NCBI GenBank assembly: GCA_947561395.2
Contig: OX387182.1
Coordinates: forward strand, 40,231,949-40,295,948
Direction of reading: 5' to 3'
Origin: Buxus sempervirens
Taxonomy: Eukaryota > Streptophyta > Magnoliopsida > Buxales > Buxaceae
DNA length: 64,000 nt
This document shows positions 34,458-45,437 of this stretch, in pieces. Every line of letters starts with the position of its first letter. Position 1 is the first letter of the stretch. The notes under the pieces are model-generated. The model was not told where the DNA came from, did not search any database, and was given only the letters and a program-made list of their open reading frames with translations. The translations under genes were made by a program, and so were the position numbers.

Positions 34458-34466
34458 CAAACTTAG

Positions 34467-34714
34467 TGTATCCGGACTTCAAGTCCGGATACACTAAGGC
34501 TCCTTTGTATCCGGACTTGAAGTCCGGATACACTAAGGCTCCTTTGTATCCGGTCTTCAAGTCCGGATACAAACACAATCATTTTTAAAATTAAATGCCG
34601 CCGCGAGCTTGTCGGTCAAGTGGCGTGAATCCTGCGCAAATATCTTCATATATCCGGTCTTCATGTCCGGATATGAAGGAGGGGCAGTGTATCCGGTATA
34701 CATGACCGGATACA
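34467..34714. promoter_or_regulatory. Palindrome array upstream of the TATA box, 3' LTR of the gag-only element
   Basis: Three units are centred at 34480, 34519 and 34558 (39 bp apart), and two at 34662 and 34701 (39 bp apart), after a 104-bp step. Arms are TGTATCCGGA/TCCGGATACA or TGTATCCGGT/ACCGGATACA; spacers are CTTCAAG, CTTGAAG, CTTCAAG and ATACATG (7 nt). In the first unit pairing extends to 17-bp arms around one base. The copy in the other LTR is at 45190-45437. Confidence 0.9.
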
Positions 34715-35292
34715 AATCGAAAAATTACGGATTTGCCCTTCGACTTGACCGATTCGACCGATTTGACACTTTTGGATATCTACGGATTGCCCCGCACGAA
34801 TTTTTGTTTAGTCCTTGAGATTTTTGGATATTTAAGATTTAGCCCTGAGATATTTTGCTGCATTGGCTGCCACGTGTGCAGTTCCTGCGCCACGTGTGCA
34901 GTTTCCGGCTTTTGCTGCCCGGAAACTTCGACAGCTCATATCTCCTTCATCTGATCTCCGATTTGAGCAAACTCAATTGCGTTGAACTCGTATCGGAGCC
35001 CTCTATTCGATGACATAGGGTTAAGAACTTGGCACGGGGTACGAGGAAAAGTCAACTTTCGGCTCATCCTCAAGTTTGACCGCCCGGAGAACCCTCATCC
35101 GGACTCCGATTCCAGCAAACTCAGTTGCGTTGGAACCGTGTCGAGATTCTCTATCCATTGAGATGAAGCATGGTGACCAATTTTCTCTTAATCAAAAGGT
35201 CAATTCTTAATCCCTCAGGGTTTGACTTTTCTGCTGTCTTTTATCACATTTTTTCTCTTTTATTTGGTTTAATCAAAATTTGGGTGCTTACA

Positions 35293-35337
35293 GCTGCCCC
35301 CCTTTGTCGAAGTCACTTGTTTGATGAACGACAAAGG
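35293..35337 (-). promoter_or_regulatory. Polypurine tract with stem-loop, gag-only element
   Basis: On the minus strand, AAAGGGGGGCAGC directly precedes the LTR. Its upstream part CGACAAAGG (plus 35301-35309) pairs perfectly with CCTTTGTCG (plus 35329-35337), 9 bp around a 19-nt loop. The Tat element has the same arrangement at 15415-15458. Confidence 0.8.
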
Positions 35338-37999
35338 TTGAAAGAAACCCAAATTTGGCATTCCTCACATCCTTCTGAGAGAGCCTAGGATTTAATTTTT
35401 GGTTGGTGGGACAAAGCACATTAACGCGAGCTGGTCATGCGTGTGGTACCTTTCCCGGTTCTGGTTCTTAGAAATAGGTGGTAATTAGCACCTCTTCTAG
35501 ATTCTGGTTCTGGGGAAAAGGTGGTGATTAGCACCTTTCCGGGTTTGGGTTCTTTGGAATAGGTGGTGATTAGCACCTTTCCGGTTTTGGGTTTTCTGGA
35601 TGATTCAGCTTCTCAGATTTCAGTGAGGATGCAATTTTCAGATTTCAGTGAGGATGTAAGCAATTTTTTTTTCAAACTTTGGGGTGTTGGAGGTGGGCCA
35701 AGGAACGGAAGGAGAAAGGAAGGAGGAGGTGCTCTTGGTGAGGAGGTGCTCCTGGCGCTGTCCGGTGCCTCAAGGGGACTCACACACCTGTCCTACTCTA
35801 CTTACAAAAGTGGGAAATCAAAAATTACATGAGGGGCCAATTTGCCCATTTGTCTTCAGAATACGCCTTCTCTTCTTGATCGTGAGCTTGCTTGACCTTT
35901 GGACGGTTCTTCACTGGGGATCTGGGGGTTCTTTATTTGGGGAAAGAACCCGCAGGGACAGGTGAGCTTTCTTCAAACCCCATCTTGGTGTGCGTTGGAT
36001 TACCGTCTGGCTTTCCTCCGCTTCGCTTTTCTTGTCTTCTTTATTTTCTTTCCTTTCCTTCCAACTTAAGGATGCTTCTTGATATCATCTGGCTTTTCCT
36101 GCCTCGCCTGGGCCTGCAAAATCTCACAACATGGTGAGGTATCTGAAATTCACACTATAAGCACTTGTGGCTTATTTGGTTTTATTGTGTGCGCGAGTGC
36201 ACATGATTGAAGTGAAATATGTTTTCAAAAGCTTTTTTTTTTTTTTTTATGAATTTTGTACAAGTGCTTCAAAAGGAATGGCCAGGACCAGTGACCATGG
36301 TGATTTGCCTTGTTAGCTTGAAGTGTTTTGGGACGGTGTGTTTGACACGTATCTCCATGAAATTCTTGACTTATGCTGTCATTGGCTCTCAGTGGTTCTG
36401 TAAAAGTTTAGAAGGTGGGGAATGTCTCAAGGAGTGCTTTCCCTTTCCCAGTTTTGGTTTCTCTCACCTTGACCCAATCGTTTAGGGTGGTTTCAAGATC
36501 TTGCTATTGAGGGTTTTCCCTTTGTCCTTTCCCTTGGGTTAGTGCTTGCCCCAGCTTTAGGGACTTTGGCTGACTTTTGTGCATCATGTCTTATAGATCA
36601 GAGAGGTCTTCACATTAGGACGAAACATAGGCTTGGTTCGGAGTCTGAGAAATGAAGGGATATAAGGCTCAAATTCTTTTCTTCTCATTTTCAGGTTTTA
36701 CTTTGTGTCTTGCCGAAGCTCATTCTTCTTTTTTTTTTTTTTTTAGATTCCTTCATCATAGATCTGCATGAATTCAATTCTCACATCCTCTGCAATCAGA
36801 AAGGACTTTCTGATGGGACAAAACGTAGGCTGAGGTTTTTTGGTTTATGAAAGGAAGGGAATATGGCTCAAAGTCTTTTGTAAATGGGTCGAGTCATGTC
36901 CTACCCTTTTCTTGACTGCTTGGGCTTTGCCAATACCTGTTCACTTTCTTTCATCATCATTCATTTTTTCCTTCTTGAGGCCTTTTGTGACCTTCACTTC
37001 TTCCTCTAGCATTTTTGCTTTTCCTTTTCTTTGTTTTGGGGTCATCTTAGCTTTTTTACTTTGACTAGCATGCCTCGGTTTGTTTTCTGCTTTCTTTTCT
37101 TTTTCCTTTGTTCTTGCTCATCCCTGTCTCTTTTCTTTTTTATCAAGTGCCATATTCAGGGCTCATGACTCAGTGGATTAGAAGAAAGAAAGTTAGGCTC
37201 AAAATGGTTTGACTAGAGATATGACTTTGAAACTGGGAAAATAAAGCAAAGATGGCCTTTCATCCTTTTGCAGAAGTTGTGACAACTTCGTTGAAATATT
37301 CATGCAAATTTATTCGAGAATCTATTTATTCGTTTTATTTTCTTTCTTAGCTTTGCCCCGGTGTGGGGTGGCTAGACACAACACGGGTATTTGAATAGTA
37401 CGATCAAGCCCAAAGTGTTTTGACTAGTGATTCTTAAGATTCAGGATTCATGAAGGATGGCCTCTCATCCTTTCTTAAAGACGTGATGTCAAAGTCGGCC
37501 TTGGCCCTTAGCTGGTTTTAGCACTTTCACTTCTCTTTTTTTTTTCTTTCCCTTTCTCTCAAGGATCATTTTGCCCCGGTGTAAAGATAGGTTTGGGAGG
37601 AAAATCAACGCATGGATCAGGAACGATTGCCTTTGGCTCAGTCAAGGTTCTCATGGGAGCAGTATATTGCACCCGACTGAAGACACCTTTGAGCAACTTA
37701 GCATTTTTCCATGATCATGGTCGTGCCAAAAGGTGCGGTCTCAGAATGATGTCATCATCGACCCAAACATTTGCCATTTTTTTCAAAAAGTATTTTCTTC
37801 TGTGTTTTTTTTCAAAAGGTTTTTTTTTACAAAAGTTTGCGTGAAAGTAAAAGTATGTAGACATATTTACAAAACGACCCATCACCAGGAACGGTTGATA
37901 CAAAAAGTAAATTTAACTTAGCCTGGGAATGGCGGACTCGGCGTGGGACCGCGTCTGGTGCAGATTTTGGATTCTTGGGAGTTGGTTGTGCCCCGCAAC
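35338..37999 (-). other. Non-coding region where pol would be expected, gag-only element
   Basis: No frame here shows protease, RT, RNase H or integrase motifs on either strand. The sequence is T-rich on the plus strand. Three copies of AGGTG-N8-CACCT (35476-35493, 35519-35536, 35561-35578; 42-43 bp apart) form small stems. T runs lie at 36232-36249 and 36728-36744. It looks like replacement or filler sequence kept by the element. Confidence 0.75.
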
Positions 38000-39682
38000 T
38001 CACCTCTCAGCTGCGCCACTGGAGGATGCCCCCTTGCTGTGATCCGGGAGAGGGTTCACATATACGGCGGCTGGTGGTGTTTTGGCAGGAGCAGGAGGGT
38101 CCACTGTGATTCTTCTGGCATCAATCAGATCTTGGATTGCATGCCGAAGGGCCCAACACTGATTAGTGGCATGCCCCGGTGACCCCATGTGATATTCACA
38201 GATTGCCTTGGGGTCATAGTTCCTGTTCAACGCCGCATTCGGGTTGGGAGTTATCAACCTTACATAGCCTCCCTTTAACAATGTAGGAAGGAGCTCTGCC
38301 AGCGTATATGGGAGAGGTGTAAATACCCTCTGTCTCCGATCTTCCCTTCGTGCACCCTGTGGTGGCGCTGACCCGGTAGGCCCTGTGCCATGTGGATGTG
38401 ACCCTCCTTGCAGGTGAAGTGGCTGTTGCCCCTGTGCAGCGTCAACACTTGCCACGTCCTTTTGCCCTTCAGGCCTCTTGCCTCCATTCACTGGCCTTCT
38501 TGCCATTGCCCCAGGTGACCCTGTCTCTATCAATCCTGCTTTGATGCCGCCCTCAACCCTATCGGCGATTTGGACCAAAGCACTAAAGCTTGTAGCTTGC
38601 TGGCCAATCATGTGAGAGTAGTATGGTTGCCCCAGGGTTGAGATGAATAGGCTGGCCATCTCTTCCTCTGTCAGTGGTGGGCGCACCATCATTGCATGTT
38701 CGCGCCATCTTCGAGCATAATCCCGGATTATCTCGCCTGCCTTCTTGCTCATTCTCATCAGTTCCATTCTTGTAGGTACAACCTCAGAGTTAAACCTGAA
38801 CTGCTCAGTGAAGAGGTGCGCCATGTCTGACCAAGTCCGGATCTGTGTAGGGCTCAGGGTGGAAAACCAACGATGTGCCTGCCCGGTCAAGGATCTTTGG
38901 AATAGCTGTATCATCAACTGCTCATCCCTGTTGTACCCTATCATGGCTCCACAGTATGATCTTAGATGTGCAGTGGGGCAACCAGTCCCATCGAATTTCT
39001 CAAAGTCAGGACACCTAAACTTTGCCGGGATTCGTATGTCAGGGAAGAAACAGAAATCGTCAACTGTCATCCTTCCTGGCACTGCCCCTCTTTTCATCTC
39101 TTGCCATTCTGCCCTGAGGTCTTTGATCGTGGCACTAAGTTCAGGCGAGATGCCCCTTACCTCAACCCTTTGTCTATGCCATTCCTCCTCTTCTTCCTGG
39201 TTTATCTCCGGGATGTGTGGGAGATGCAATGCTTCTTCCGGAGGTGGCTGATGCAGCTGTTGGCCTTGGGGCACCGCCGGAGGCGGAACTTGTGGAGGAA
39301 AAGCCTGTGGAGGCATGGGATGGACAGGTACCGGCGGGGCATGTGGTGGCCCGGGCGGTGCCTGCGGCAATGCTTGTGGTTCTCCTTGAGGTTGAGGGAT
39401 GATTGGTTGCGGCATCTGCCTGACCAAACTTTGGAACAGCTGGGTGATTTGCCCCATCTGCTGCGTTAAGTGTATAATCACAGGCTCATCCTCAATCTGG
39501 CGCTGAGGCAGAGGCTGTTGCGGTGCTGGAGGTTGTGGTACTGGTGGCTGAGGTACAGGTGGCTCTTCTGGGTTCATCCTTGCACGAGATCTCAGCAAAT
39601 ACGGGCTCCGATTGGCAATGGTTGCACCGCTTTCAACCTTGGGGTTACAAAAATAGAAATAAAAGGAAGGACAAACAAGCAA
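38000..39682 (-). CDS. gag: Intact Gag protein of the gag-only Gypsy element (Tat-like)
   Basis: Gag makes the particle that packages element RNA. The frame of 560 codons is uninterrupted. The first ATG is at 39682; a second Met at about 39577, just before the Pro-rich stretch, is a plausible alternative start because the first 35 residues look atypical. Residues about 40-145 are Pro/Gln-rich. The gag core follows (FRCPDFEKFDGTGCPTAHL, QAHRWFSTL, SDMAHLFTEQF). Near the C-terminus is the zinc-binding CEYHMGSPGHATNQC. The core aligns with the broken gag of the Tat element at 1399-2037 (IADRVEGG against VADRIEEG). No pol follows. The intact frame and near-identical LTRs suggest recent activity with pol supplied in trans. 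Confidence 0.9.
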   Translation of the reverse strand: MLVCPSFYFYFCNPKVESGATIANRSPYLLRSRARMNPEEPPVPQPPVPQPPAPQQPLPQRQIEDEPVIIHLTQQMGQITQLFQSLVRQMPQPIIPQPQGEPQALPQAPPGPPHAPPVPVHPMPPQAFPPQVPPPAVPQGQQLHQPPPEEALHLPHIPEINQEEEEEWHRQRVEVRGISPELSATIKDLRAEWQEMKRGAVPGRMTVDDFCFFPDIRIPAKFRCPDFEKFDGTGCPTAHLRSYCGAMIGYNRDEQLMIQLFQRSLTGQAHRWFSTLSPTQIRTWSDMAHLFTEQFRFNSEVVPTRMELMRMSKKAGEIIRDYARRWREHAMMVRPPLTEEEMASLFISTLGQPYYSHMIGQQATSFSALVQIADRVEGGIKAGLIETGSPGAMARRPVNGGKRPEGQKDVASVDAAQGQQPLHLQGGSHPHGTGPTGSAPPQGARREDRRQRVFTPLPYTLAELLPTLLKGGYVRLITPNPNAALNRNYDPKAICEYHMGSPGHATNQCWALRHAIQDLIDARRITVDPPAPAKTPPAAVYVNPLPDHSKGASSSGAAER

Positions 39683-39839
39683 TATGTTAGTTTCTTCCGA
39701 AAATGGTCTGCTCCTGTGCGAGGGCAGCCGTGGTTTAGAGTGCCGTGTGTGGCAGAAAAGTGGTGTTTTTTAAAAAGGTAAACTCTGCTTTGTGCTGATG
39801 CTGTGAGTGGTGACAAGGAATCTTTGCACTGCGGACAGC

Positions 39840-40735
39840 GCTGCGACCGTGCGTGACAAACGCCGTATGTGGCTATGCATGAAAATGAAATGTCTTGAAA
39901 GCTGTGCTATGCCAAGGATTGGCAAGGGTAGCCCAAGGGTAGACGCCGTATATGGCTATATATGAAAAAGAAACATCTTGAAAGCTGTGCTATCCCGTAT
40001 ATGGGAAGGGTAGCCCAAGGGTGAATGCCGTATATGGCTATATATGAAAAAGAAACATCTTGAAAGCTGTGCTATCCCGTATATGGGAAGGGTAGCCCAA
40101 GGGTGAATGCCGTATATGGCCTTCTTGAAAGCTGTGCTATCCCGTATATGGGAAGAGTAGCCCAAGGGTGGATGCCGTATATGGCCTTCTTGAAAGCTGT
40201 GCTATCCCGTATAGGGGAAGAGTAGCCGAGGCTGTGCTATCCCGAACACGAGAAGGGTAGCCTAAGGGTGGATGCCGTATATGGCCTTCTTGAAAGCTGT
40301 GCTATCCCGTATATGGGAAGGGTAGCCCAAGGGTGGTCGTCTTGAAAGCTGTGCTATCCCGGGTATGAGAAGGGTAGCCGAAGCTGTGCTATCTCAAACG
40401 CGAGAAGGGTAGCCCAAGGGTGAGGGTGCTGTGCTATCTTGCATATGAGAAGGGTAGCCTGAGCTGTGCTATCCCATATACAAGAAGGGTAGCTGGAAGG
40501 TAAAAGTGCTGTGCTATCTTGCACATGAGAAGGGTAGCCTGAGCTGTGCTATCTCACGTACAAGAAGGGTAGCTGAAAGGTATGAGAGCTGTGCTATCTT
40601 GTACATGAGAAGGGTAGCCTGAGCTGTGCTATCTCACGTACAAGAAGGGTAGCTGAAAGGTATGAGAGCTGTGCTATCTTGCACATGAGAAGGGTAGCCT
40701 GAGCTGTGCTATCTCACGTACAAGAAGGGTAGCTG
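39840..40735 (-). repeat. Tandem array of hairpin-forming units in the leader of the gag-only element
   Basis: GCTGTGCTATC recurs about 20 times. Each unit pairs GCTA(T)CCC-like and GGGTAGC-like ends around a variable centre such as CCGTATATGGG. In the left half, units are 64-81 bp and include GCCGTATATGGC. In the right half, from about 40428, 35-bp and 45-bp units alternate in an 80-bp higher-order repeat. It lies between the primer-binding site and gag on the minus strand, so it would be 5' leader RNA. Confidence 0.85.
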
Positions 40736-40779
40736 TGCTTGGAAATTTTTAACAATGACTTTTGAAATCTTGGTTTTGG

Positions 40780-41330
40780 TGCCGCAGATGGCAAAGTGAT
40801 TTTTTGAAGACCTTTTATTGGTTCGGTGCCGTAGACGGCAAATGGATTTTTTTTTGAAAATTTTAGGATTCTGAAAGATTGGCTTATAACATTCTTTGGA
40901 AATCTTTTTTTTCTGATGAGGTTTTACTGTTTTGACGGCAAGACCCGAAATCGTGCCGAGACTGGCAAAATTTGAAATTATTGCTATGAGGAAGCAAAAA
41001 TGGGGGGCATTGGAATTAGTTCCAAATGTCATGCCATGGATGGCATTGCCCCAGTTGAAAAGGAATGTATGCCAAGAAAAGGCAATTCGATGTTTCTCCA
41101 GGGTGACAGCTCGATATAACCATGGAAAATGGTTTATCTTGAGTCACGGGAGATCTTTACAAATGTACGTCATGGAAGACGATTTTGATGTAGGCCCAGA
41201 GGCCACTTAAAGCTGTTTTTTTTTTTTGAAAAGCAATTTGCACCTCAAAAGGCGGCTTGATGTACGCCCGGAGGCGGTTTGATGTATGCCCTGAGGCACT
41301 TTGATGTACGCCCGGAGGCGATTAAATTTT
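40780..41330 (-). repeat. Scattered TGCC-N6-GGCA stems and GCCCGGAGGC repeats in the leader
   Basis: TGCC-N6-GGCA occurs at 40780-40793, 40827-40840, 40954-40967 and 41032-41045, with a longer-loop form at 41070-41084. Further on, TTGATGTACGCCCGGAGGC-like units repeat three to four times at about 41185-41330. Both motifs are self-complementary and continue the hairpin-rich leader. Confidence 0.7.
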
Positions 41331-42835
41331 GAAAATTCTTTTTGTGCAATTTTTCAAAGCAGTTTTGACCAAAAAGTGTTGGCATGGTTTTGATTTTGAA
41401 ATTGGTGCAACTCGATGTGCAAATGATTTATGCATGCGCAGGACGGTAAGGGCAAGTATTGCAAGGCTTGACATCCTCCAAACGGAAAAACACAAACAAA
41501 ATTGAAATGTGTGTGCAGTCCTAAGAGGGTTGGTGCCAGCGAAGGCACAACTCCTAGACATACTTGTGTAAGGAAGCACATCCAAGTCCAAATCAGTCTT
41601 CTCATCTGTTCTGAAGGATCTCTGCTGTCTGATTGAAGAACTGCTTGCAACTTGCCAGCAAGGGCGAAGTCACTTAAAGCCTAAAAAGCTGGAAAAGTGT
41701 TCGATCCCAGGGTTGTTGGGAACCCTAGGATAGGATACAATTGATTTTAAAAGGGTAGGCTGAAAAGTCCTAGATCTAGGGTTTCACTGCCCCTGCTCTG
41801 GTCTGGACTGCTTTCATCTGCTTTTTCTGATCTGGCCAGCTTTCGTCTGCTAAAAAAGACTGATCTGGACTCAGGGTGCTTCCCGCGGACTCAATGGGTC
41901 AAGGCCCACGGCACACATGACTCAATGCATGGATCTGGGGTGGTTCCCTTGATCAAAGTTTGGTAGGTCTCCTAAATTAGGCTGAGGTAGCCCATGATCT
42001 AGGGTTTACTCAGTTGGATGCAAAAAGCGGGGGTTGCTGCCCCTGATGGACTCTTGGATTTTAAGTTGATTTTACTCCTTTTGTATTCATCATTCATATC
42101 ACCCTCGCAATATCAAGCGCGGTTTGTTCAGAAATGTTAGGTGGGGGAGGATACCCAGCCCGAGACATAAGCCTACAAGGGTCTGGACCAGTACTGGATC
42201 CTCGCGTGCCACGGCAAGAATCCTGTGGTGCTAATGGACTCCAGAAAACTGGGGGGATGGGTTTACCCTGCTTTCCCCGGCAAGCCACGGGAGCGTAGGT
42301 GCTAATACCATCCCAAAGATCAGTTCGTAGGAATCAGAAGGGTAGGCTGCTAGAGAGGTCTAAGTTTTGGAAAAGAAGATGCAGCATCCGCTCTCATTCA
42401 TTCAGGGTCGGATCACCCACGCATCCTCCCTCGTGCGTGTCACCCCACGCAGTTTATCACACAACTAGAAAATAAATCCATCCACGGTGTGGTGGTGTGC
42501 CCGTATGTGCATTTGGGCCAAGTGCGGTGTCTAACCGGGTGAGATTTGACTGGATTTTGTTGATAAAGGAATTTTTACCGTCTCGTATAGTAAGGTGCAG
42601 AATTGGCACACAATACGAGGTTCCGGGAGAGTCCCCAGGTAAGTGGAGGGTCACAGGGGACCGCTTAAATTCCACTTTCCTTAGGCGATTATCATGTCCT
42701 TGTGACAGGACTCCCCAGAATACGCAGTTGCGTGTATTCCACGTCTTACTGAGCAAGGTAGTAAAAAATCCTAGATATCAACTAATCCCTCTTAGGTTGA
42801 CTCAATCTAACCATGGGTTCTATTGGACTGAGAGG
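41331..42835 (-). other. Leader sequence next to the primer-binding site, gag-only element
   Basis: No gene is supported. The stretch contains several GGATCC/CTAGGG-type motifs and lies between the hairpin-rich part of the leader and the primer-binding site. It is transcribed as untranslated leader if the 5' LTR promoter is used. Confidence 0.6.
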
Positions 42836-42853
42836 TCCCCAGTGGAGTCGCCA
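42836..42853 (-). promoter_or_regulatory. Primer-binding site of the gag-only element
   Basis: On the minus strand, TGGCGACTCCACTGGGGA follows the 5' LTR end after three bases. This form is common in plant Gypsy elements of the Tat group. I do not assign the tRNA. Confidence 0.8.
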
Positions 42854-43898
42854 AGCTGTGCGCACCCCTTTCCGGGTCGCACTGGGTGAAAGTGGGGGTT
42901 TGGAGTCGCCACCGCCTGATGGGGTGCAGGCGGACACCTGGGTGCCTAGATTTTCTATTAAATTGGTCTGCGGCTTGAGATTCTAAGTAGGTTCTCGGTT
43001 GCGGTCTGGGGAAGTCCGTAGACACCCCAGTCCACCCCGTCAAGCGACGGGTCCCATAGGTTTCCCTGGTTTGAGTCAACTCTGGTCTCTCACTCACCCG
43101 ATTCCTAATCCAGCATTCAAATTGGTTTAAGTCTGGCGGGACCGCCAAAGTGGTGTGGGTCCCTTTACTTGATTTTATCTTTTTAGTTATTGAATGAAGT
43201 GAGTCTGATTGGGTGGGCCCCGTTGGAAGGCCCACGGATCCCTTGGTGGGCCAAGTGTGGCCCACATGTTCCCTTGGTGGGCCTCAGTCTAACCCTGAGA
43301 GGCCCTTTGGGCTTTGGTTCAAGTGAATTGATTTTACTTTAAAGTTTGAGTTTGATTATTTAGTGATTTCCATGCAAAGGGGGCCGGATTGCTTCGCGGG
43401 CCTCTGAGTGGGCCACACAATGGCAGCCAAAAGATTCATTGAGCTTTATCTTGATTAAGTTCCAAAAATGGGCCAGGCCTTGGGCTTGGGGCCCCTTTTT
43501 ACCTGGGCTTGGGCTTGAAAGCCCAAGACTTCCTGAGTTACGGTCCTGAAACCCTAACCTTGGTTTAATGGGCTTTAGTGGGCCCGATCGGCCCTACCCG
43601 CAGTCTCGGCCAAACCAGTCCTAGATCTAAGCATGCATGTTGCCCCAGTTGGGCTTTGATGGGCCTCGCAGGGTCTGGCCCACTCAATTCTTTTAATTAT
43701 CTGATTTAAGCACAATAGGTGTGTCGGGCTTGTTGGGCCCCGTTGGAAGGCCCACCGGGATCAAGCTGGACCGGGTCGGTCCATGGCCCATATCGGGTCT
43801 CTGGTTGACCCAGAAGCCCTTTTGGTTTGCTTGGATTGGTCAACAAAGCACAAAAAATAGCAAAGATCATCAAAAATAGCAAAAATGCAATTTGCCAG

Positions 43899-44003
43899 TG
43901 TAGCCGGCCTGAGATGCCGGTTACACACAAGGCTCTGTGTATCCGGCATCTTTAGCCGGCTACACGTGGGCTTCAGTTGATCCGGCCTGAGTTGCCGGAT
44001 CAA
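43899..44003. promoter_or_regulatory. Second palindrome array, 5' LTR of the gag-only element
   Basis: Same three units as at 33176-33280 (CCGGC-type arms, 39-bp period), at centres 43912, 43951 and 43990. Here the array would lie inside the transcript, downstream of the active TATA box. Confidence 0.85.
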
Positions 44004-45189
44004 CACACAGAATCCATTTTTTTTTGGATTTTTCCAATGGGGTTGGTTTCTTGGGTCTCCTAGGGTGTTCTAACATTTGTGTGGGCTCCTATGTGAGCCC
44101 ACAGTGGTTCAGGTGAGAGGGAATGCCCCAATTTTGCCTTCTTTTGGGACTTGGAGGGTCCAAGCAAGGAGGAGGGGGCTTAAGGTCTTGCCTCCTCTCA
44201 TTTGAACCCACCTCTAGCAATCACACAGGGGCCTTGATGTCCCTGTTTGGTTTTCACAAACTCCGCATGACAGCAAACTAATAAGGTGAGGCGAAGACGG
44301 TAAACTAAACCCAATAAACATGCTTTTGAACCATGGAGAATATGCATGCATTCTTGTGTGTTGTGAGCATGAAAAGTGAAGAGCCTGTGGGTGTGCTCGT
44401 GCATGCCCTGAGATAGCTAACGACTCAAGCATGCATAATGGCCTAGCCTAGCTCTAGTGGATGTGTGAAGATGTACATGCACGCATGCCTTAGAGGCTAC
44501 CAAAAATATACAAGAATCAAGTTTCCACACAAATAAAGGAATCAAGGGAAGAAGGGATAGAGGAGGGCTTATGATGGGATACATGAGAGTCACGAAAGGG
44601 GAGAACAAACTCCCCCCTTCAAATGAGACGAATCCACGACAAGCCAGTGTATAGAGGGCTTTTAGAAGTGAGCAAGATCACCTCTTCATCCTCCCATGAA
44701 GCCATCTACATACTCTCCCCTTACCACAGGAGTTTCCACGTCCAATACAAAGGAGAAAGGAGGGGAGAAAAGACGCTACTCATGCCAAAAGATAGAGGGA
44801 AATACCATGCAAAGGATGATGGACATACAACATGCTTGAAATAAACCTCTTTTTATTTATGTTGAACAAAATGCCATAGAAAACATTACCTTGGGGTTAG
44901 ATCCTTGGAATGAGGTGTGTTGAGCCTCCTTGGAGTGGAGAAAACCGCCGGAGCTCCTCCTTTTGGCACCACCAGCAAACAGTCCTCCCTTGGCTTGGGT
45001 GAAAAAGGGAGAAGAAGAAAGGAGTGAAGGGGAGAGCCTTGAGGTTGAGCTTGGAGTGTTTTGGGGAGCCAAAGAGGGGTAAGAAGAGGGTGTTTCGGAG
45101 CTGGAACAGAGGGGAAGAAAGGTGGAAGCAAGCAAAAAGAGGCCAGCCCGGAAATCAGGCTGCTGTTTGCTATTTATAAGCAAACTTAG

Positions 45190-45437
45190 TGTATCCGGAC
45201 TTCAAGTCCGGATACACTAAGGCTCCTTTGTATCCGGACTTGAAGTCCGGATACACTAAGGCTCCTTTGTATCCGGTCTTCAAGTCCGGATACAAACACA
45301 ATCATTTTTAAAATTAAATGCCGCCGCGAGCTTGTCGGTCAAGTGGCGTGAATCCTGCGCAAATATCTTCATATATCCGGTCTTCATGTCCGGATATGAA
45401 GGAGGGGCAGTGTATCCGGTATACATGACCGGATACA
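45190..45437. promoter_or_regulatory. Palindrome array upstream of the TATA box, 5' LTR of the gag-only element
   Basis: Same five units as at 34467-34714, at centres 45203, 45242, 45281, 45385 and 45424. The nearest unit is about 27 bp upstream of the TATA box that should drive gag. Confidence 0.9.

Larger units (their letters stand above)
32134..35292 (-). mobile_element. 3' LTR of the gag-only element
   Basis: Read on the minus strand it starts TGTAAGCACCC (35292) and ends GGGTGCGCACA (32134). From the 5' side it holds two 148-bp repeats (minus-strand U3 start, about 34999-35292), a palindrome array (34467-34714), a TATA box (34449-34457) and a second palindrome array (33176-33280). Small open frames in it are not conserved genes; most are antisense to the LTR. 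Confidence 0.9.

Noticed and set aside
32096-34460. Several open frames of 60-148 codons repeated in both LTRs of the gag-only element
   Set aside because: They are identical only because the LTRs are nearly identical; none has a domain, and most run antisense to the LTR.
38745-39469. Long open frames on the plus strand opposite gag
   Set aside because: They are shadows of the Pro-rich, GC-rich gag frame on the minus strand and show no domain.
39840-40735. CRISPR-like look of a repeat array with variable centres
   Set aside because: The DNA is plant nuclear, unit lengths vary (35-81 bp), the whole unit is repeated and the array sits in a retrotransposon leader.
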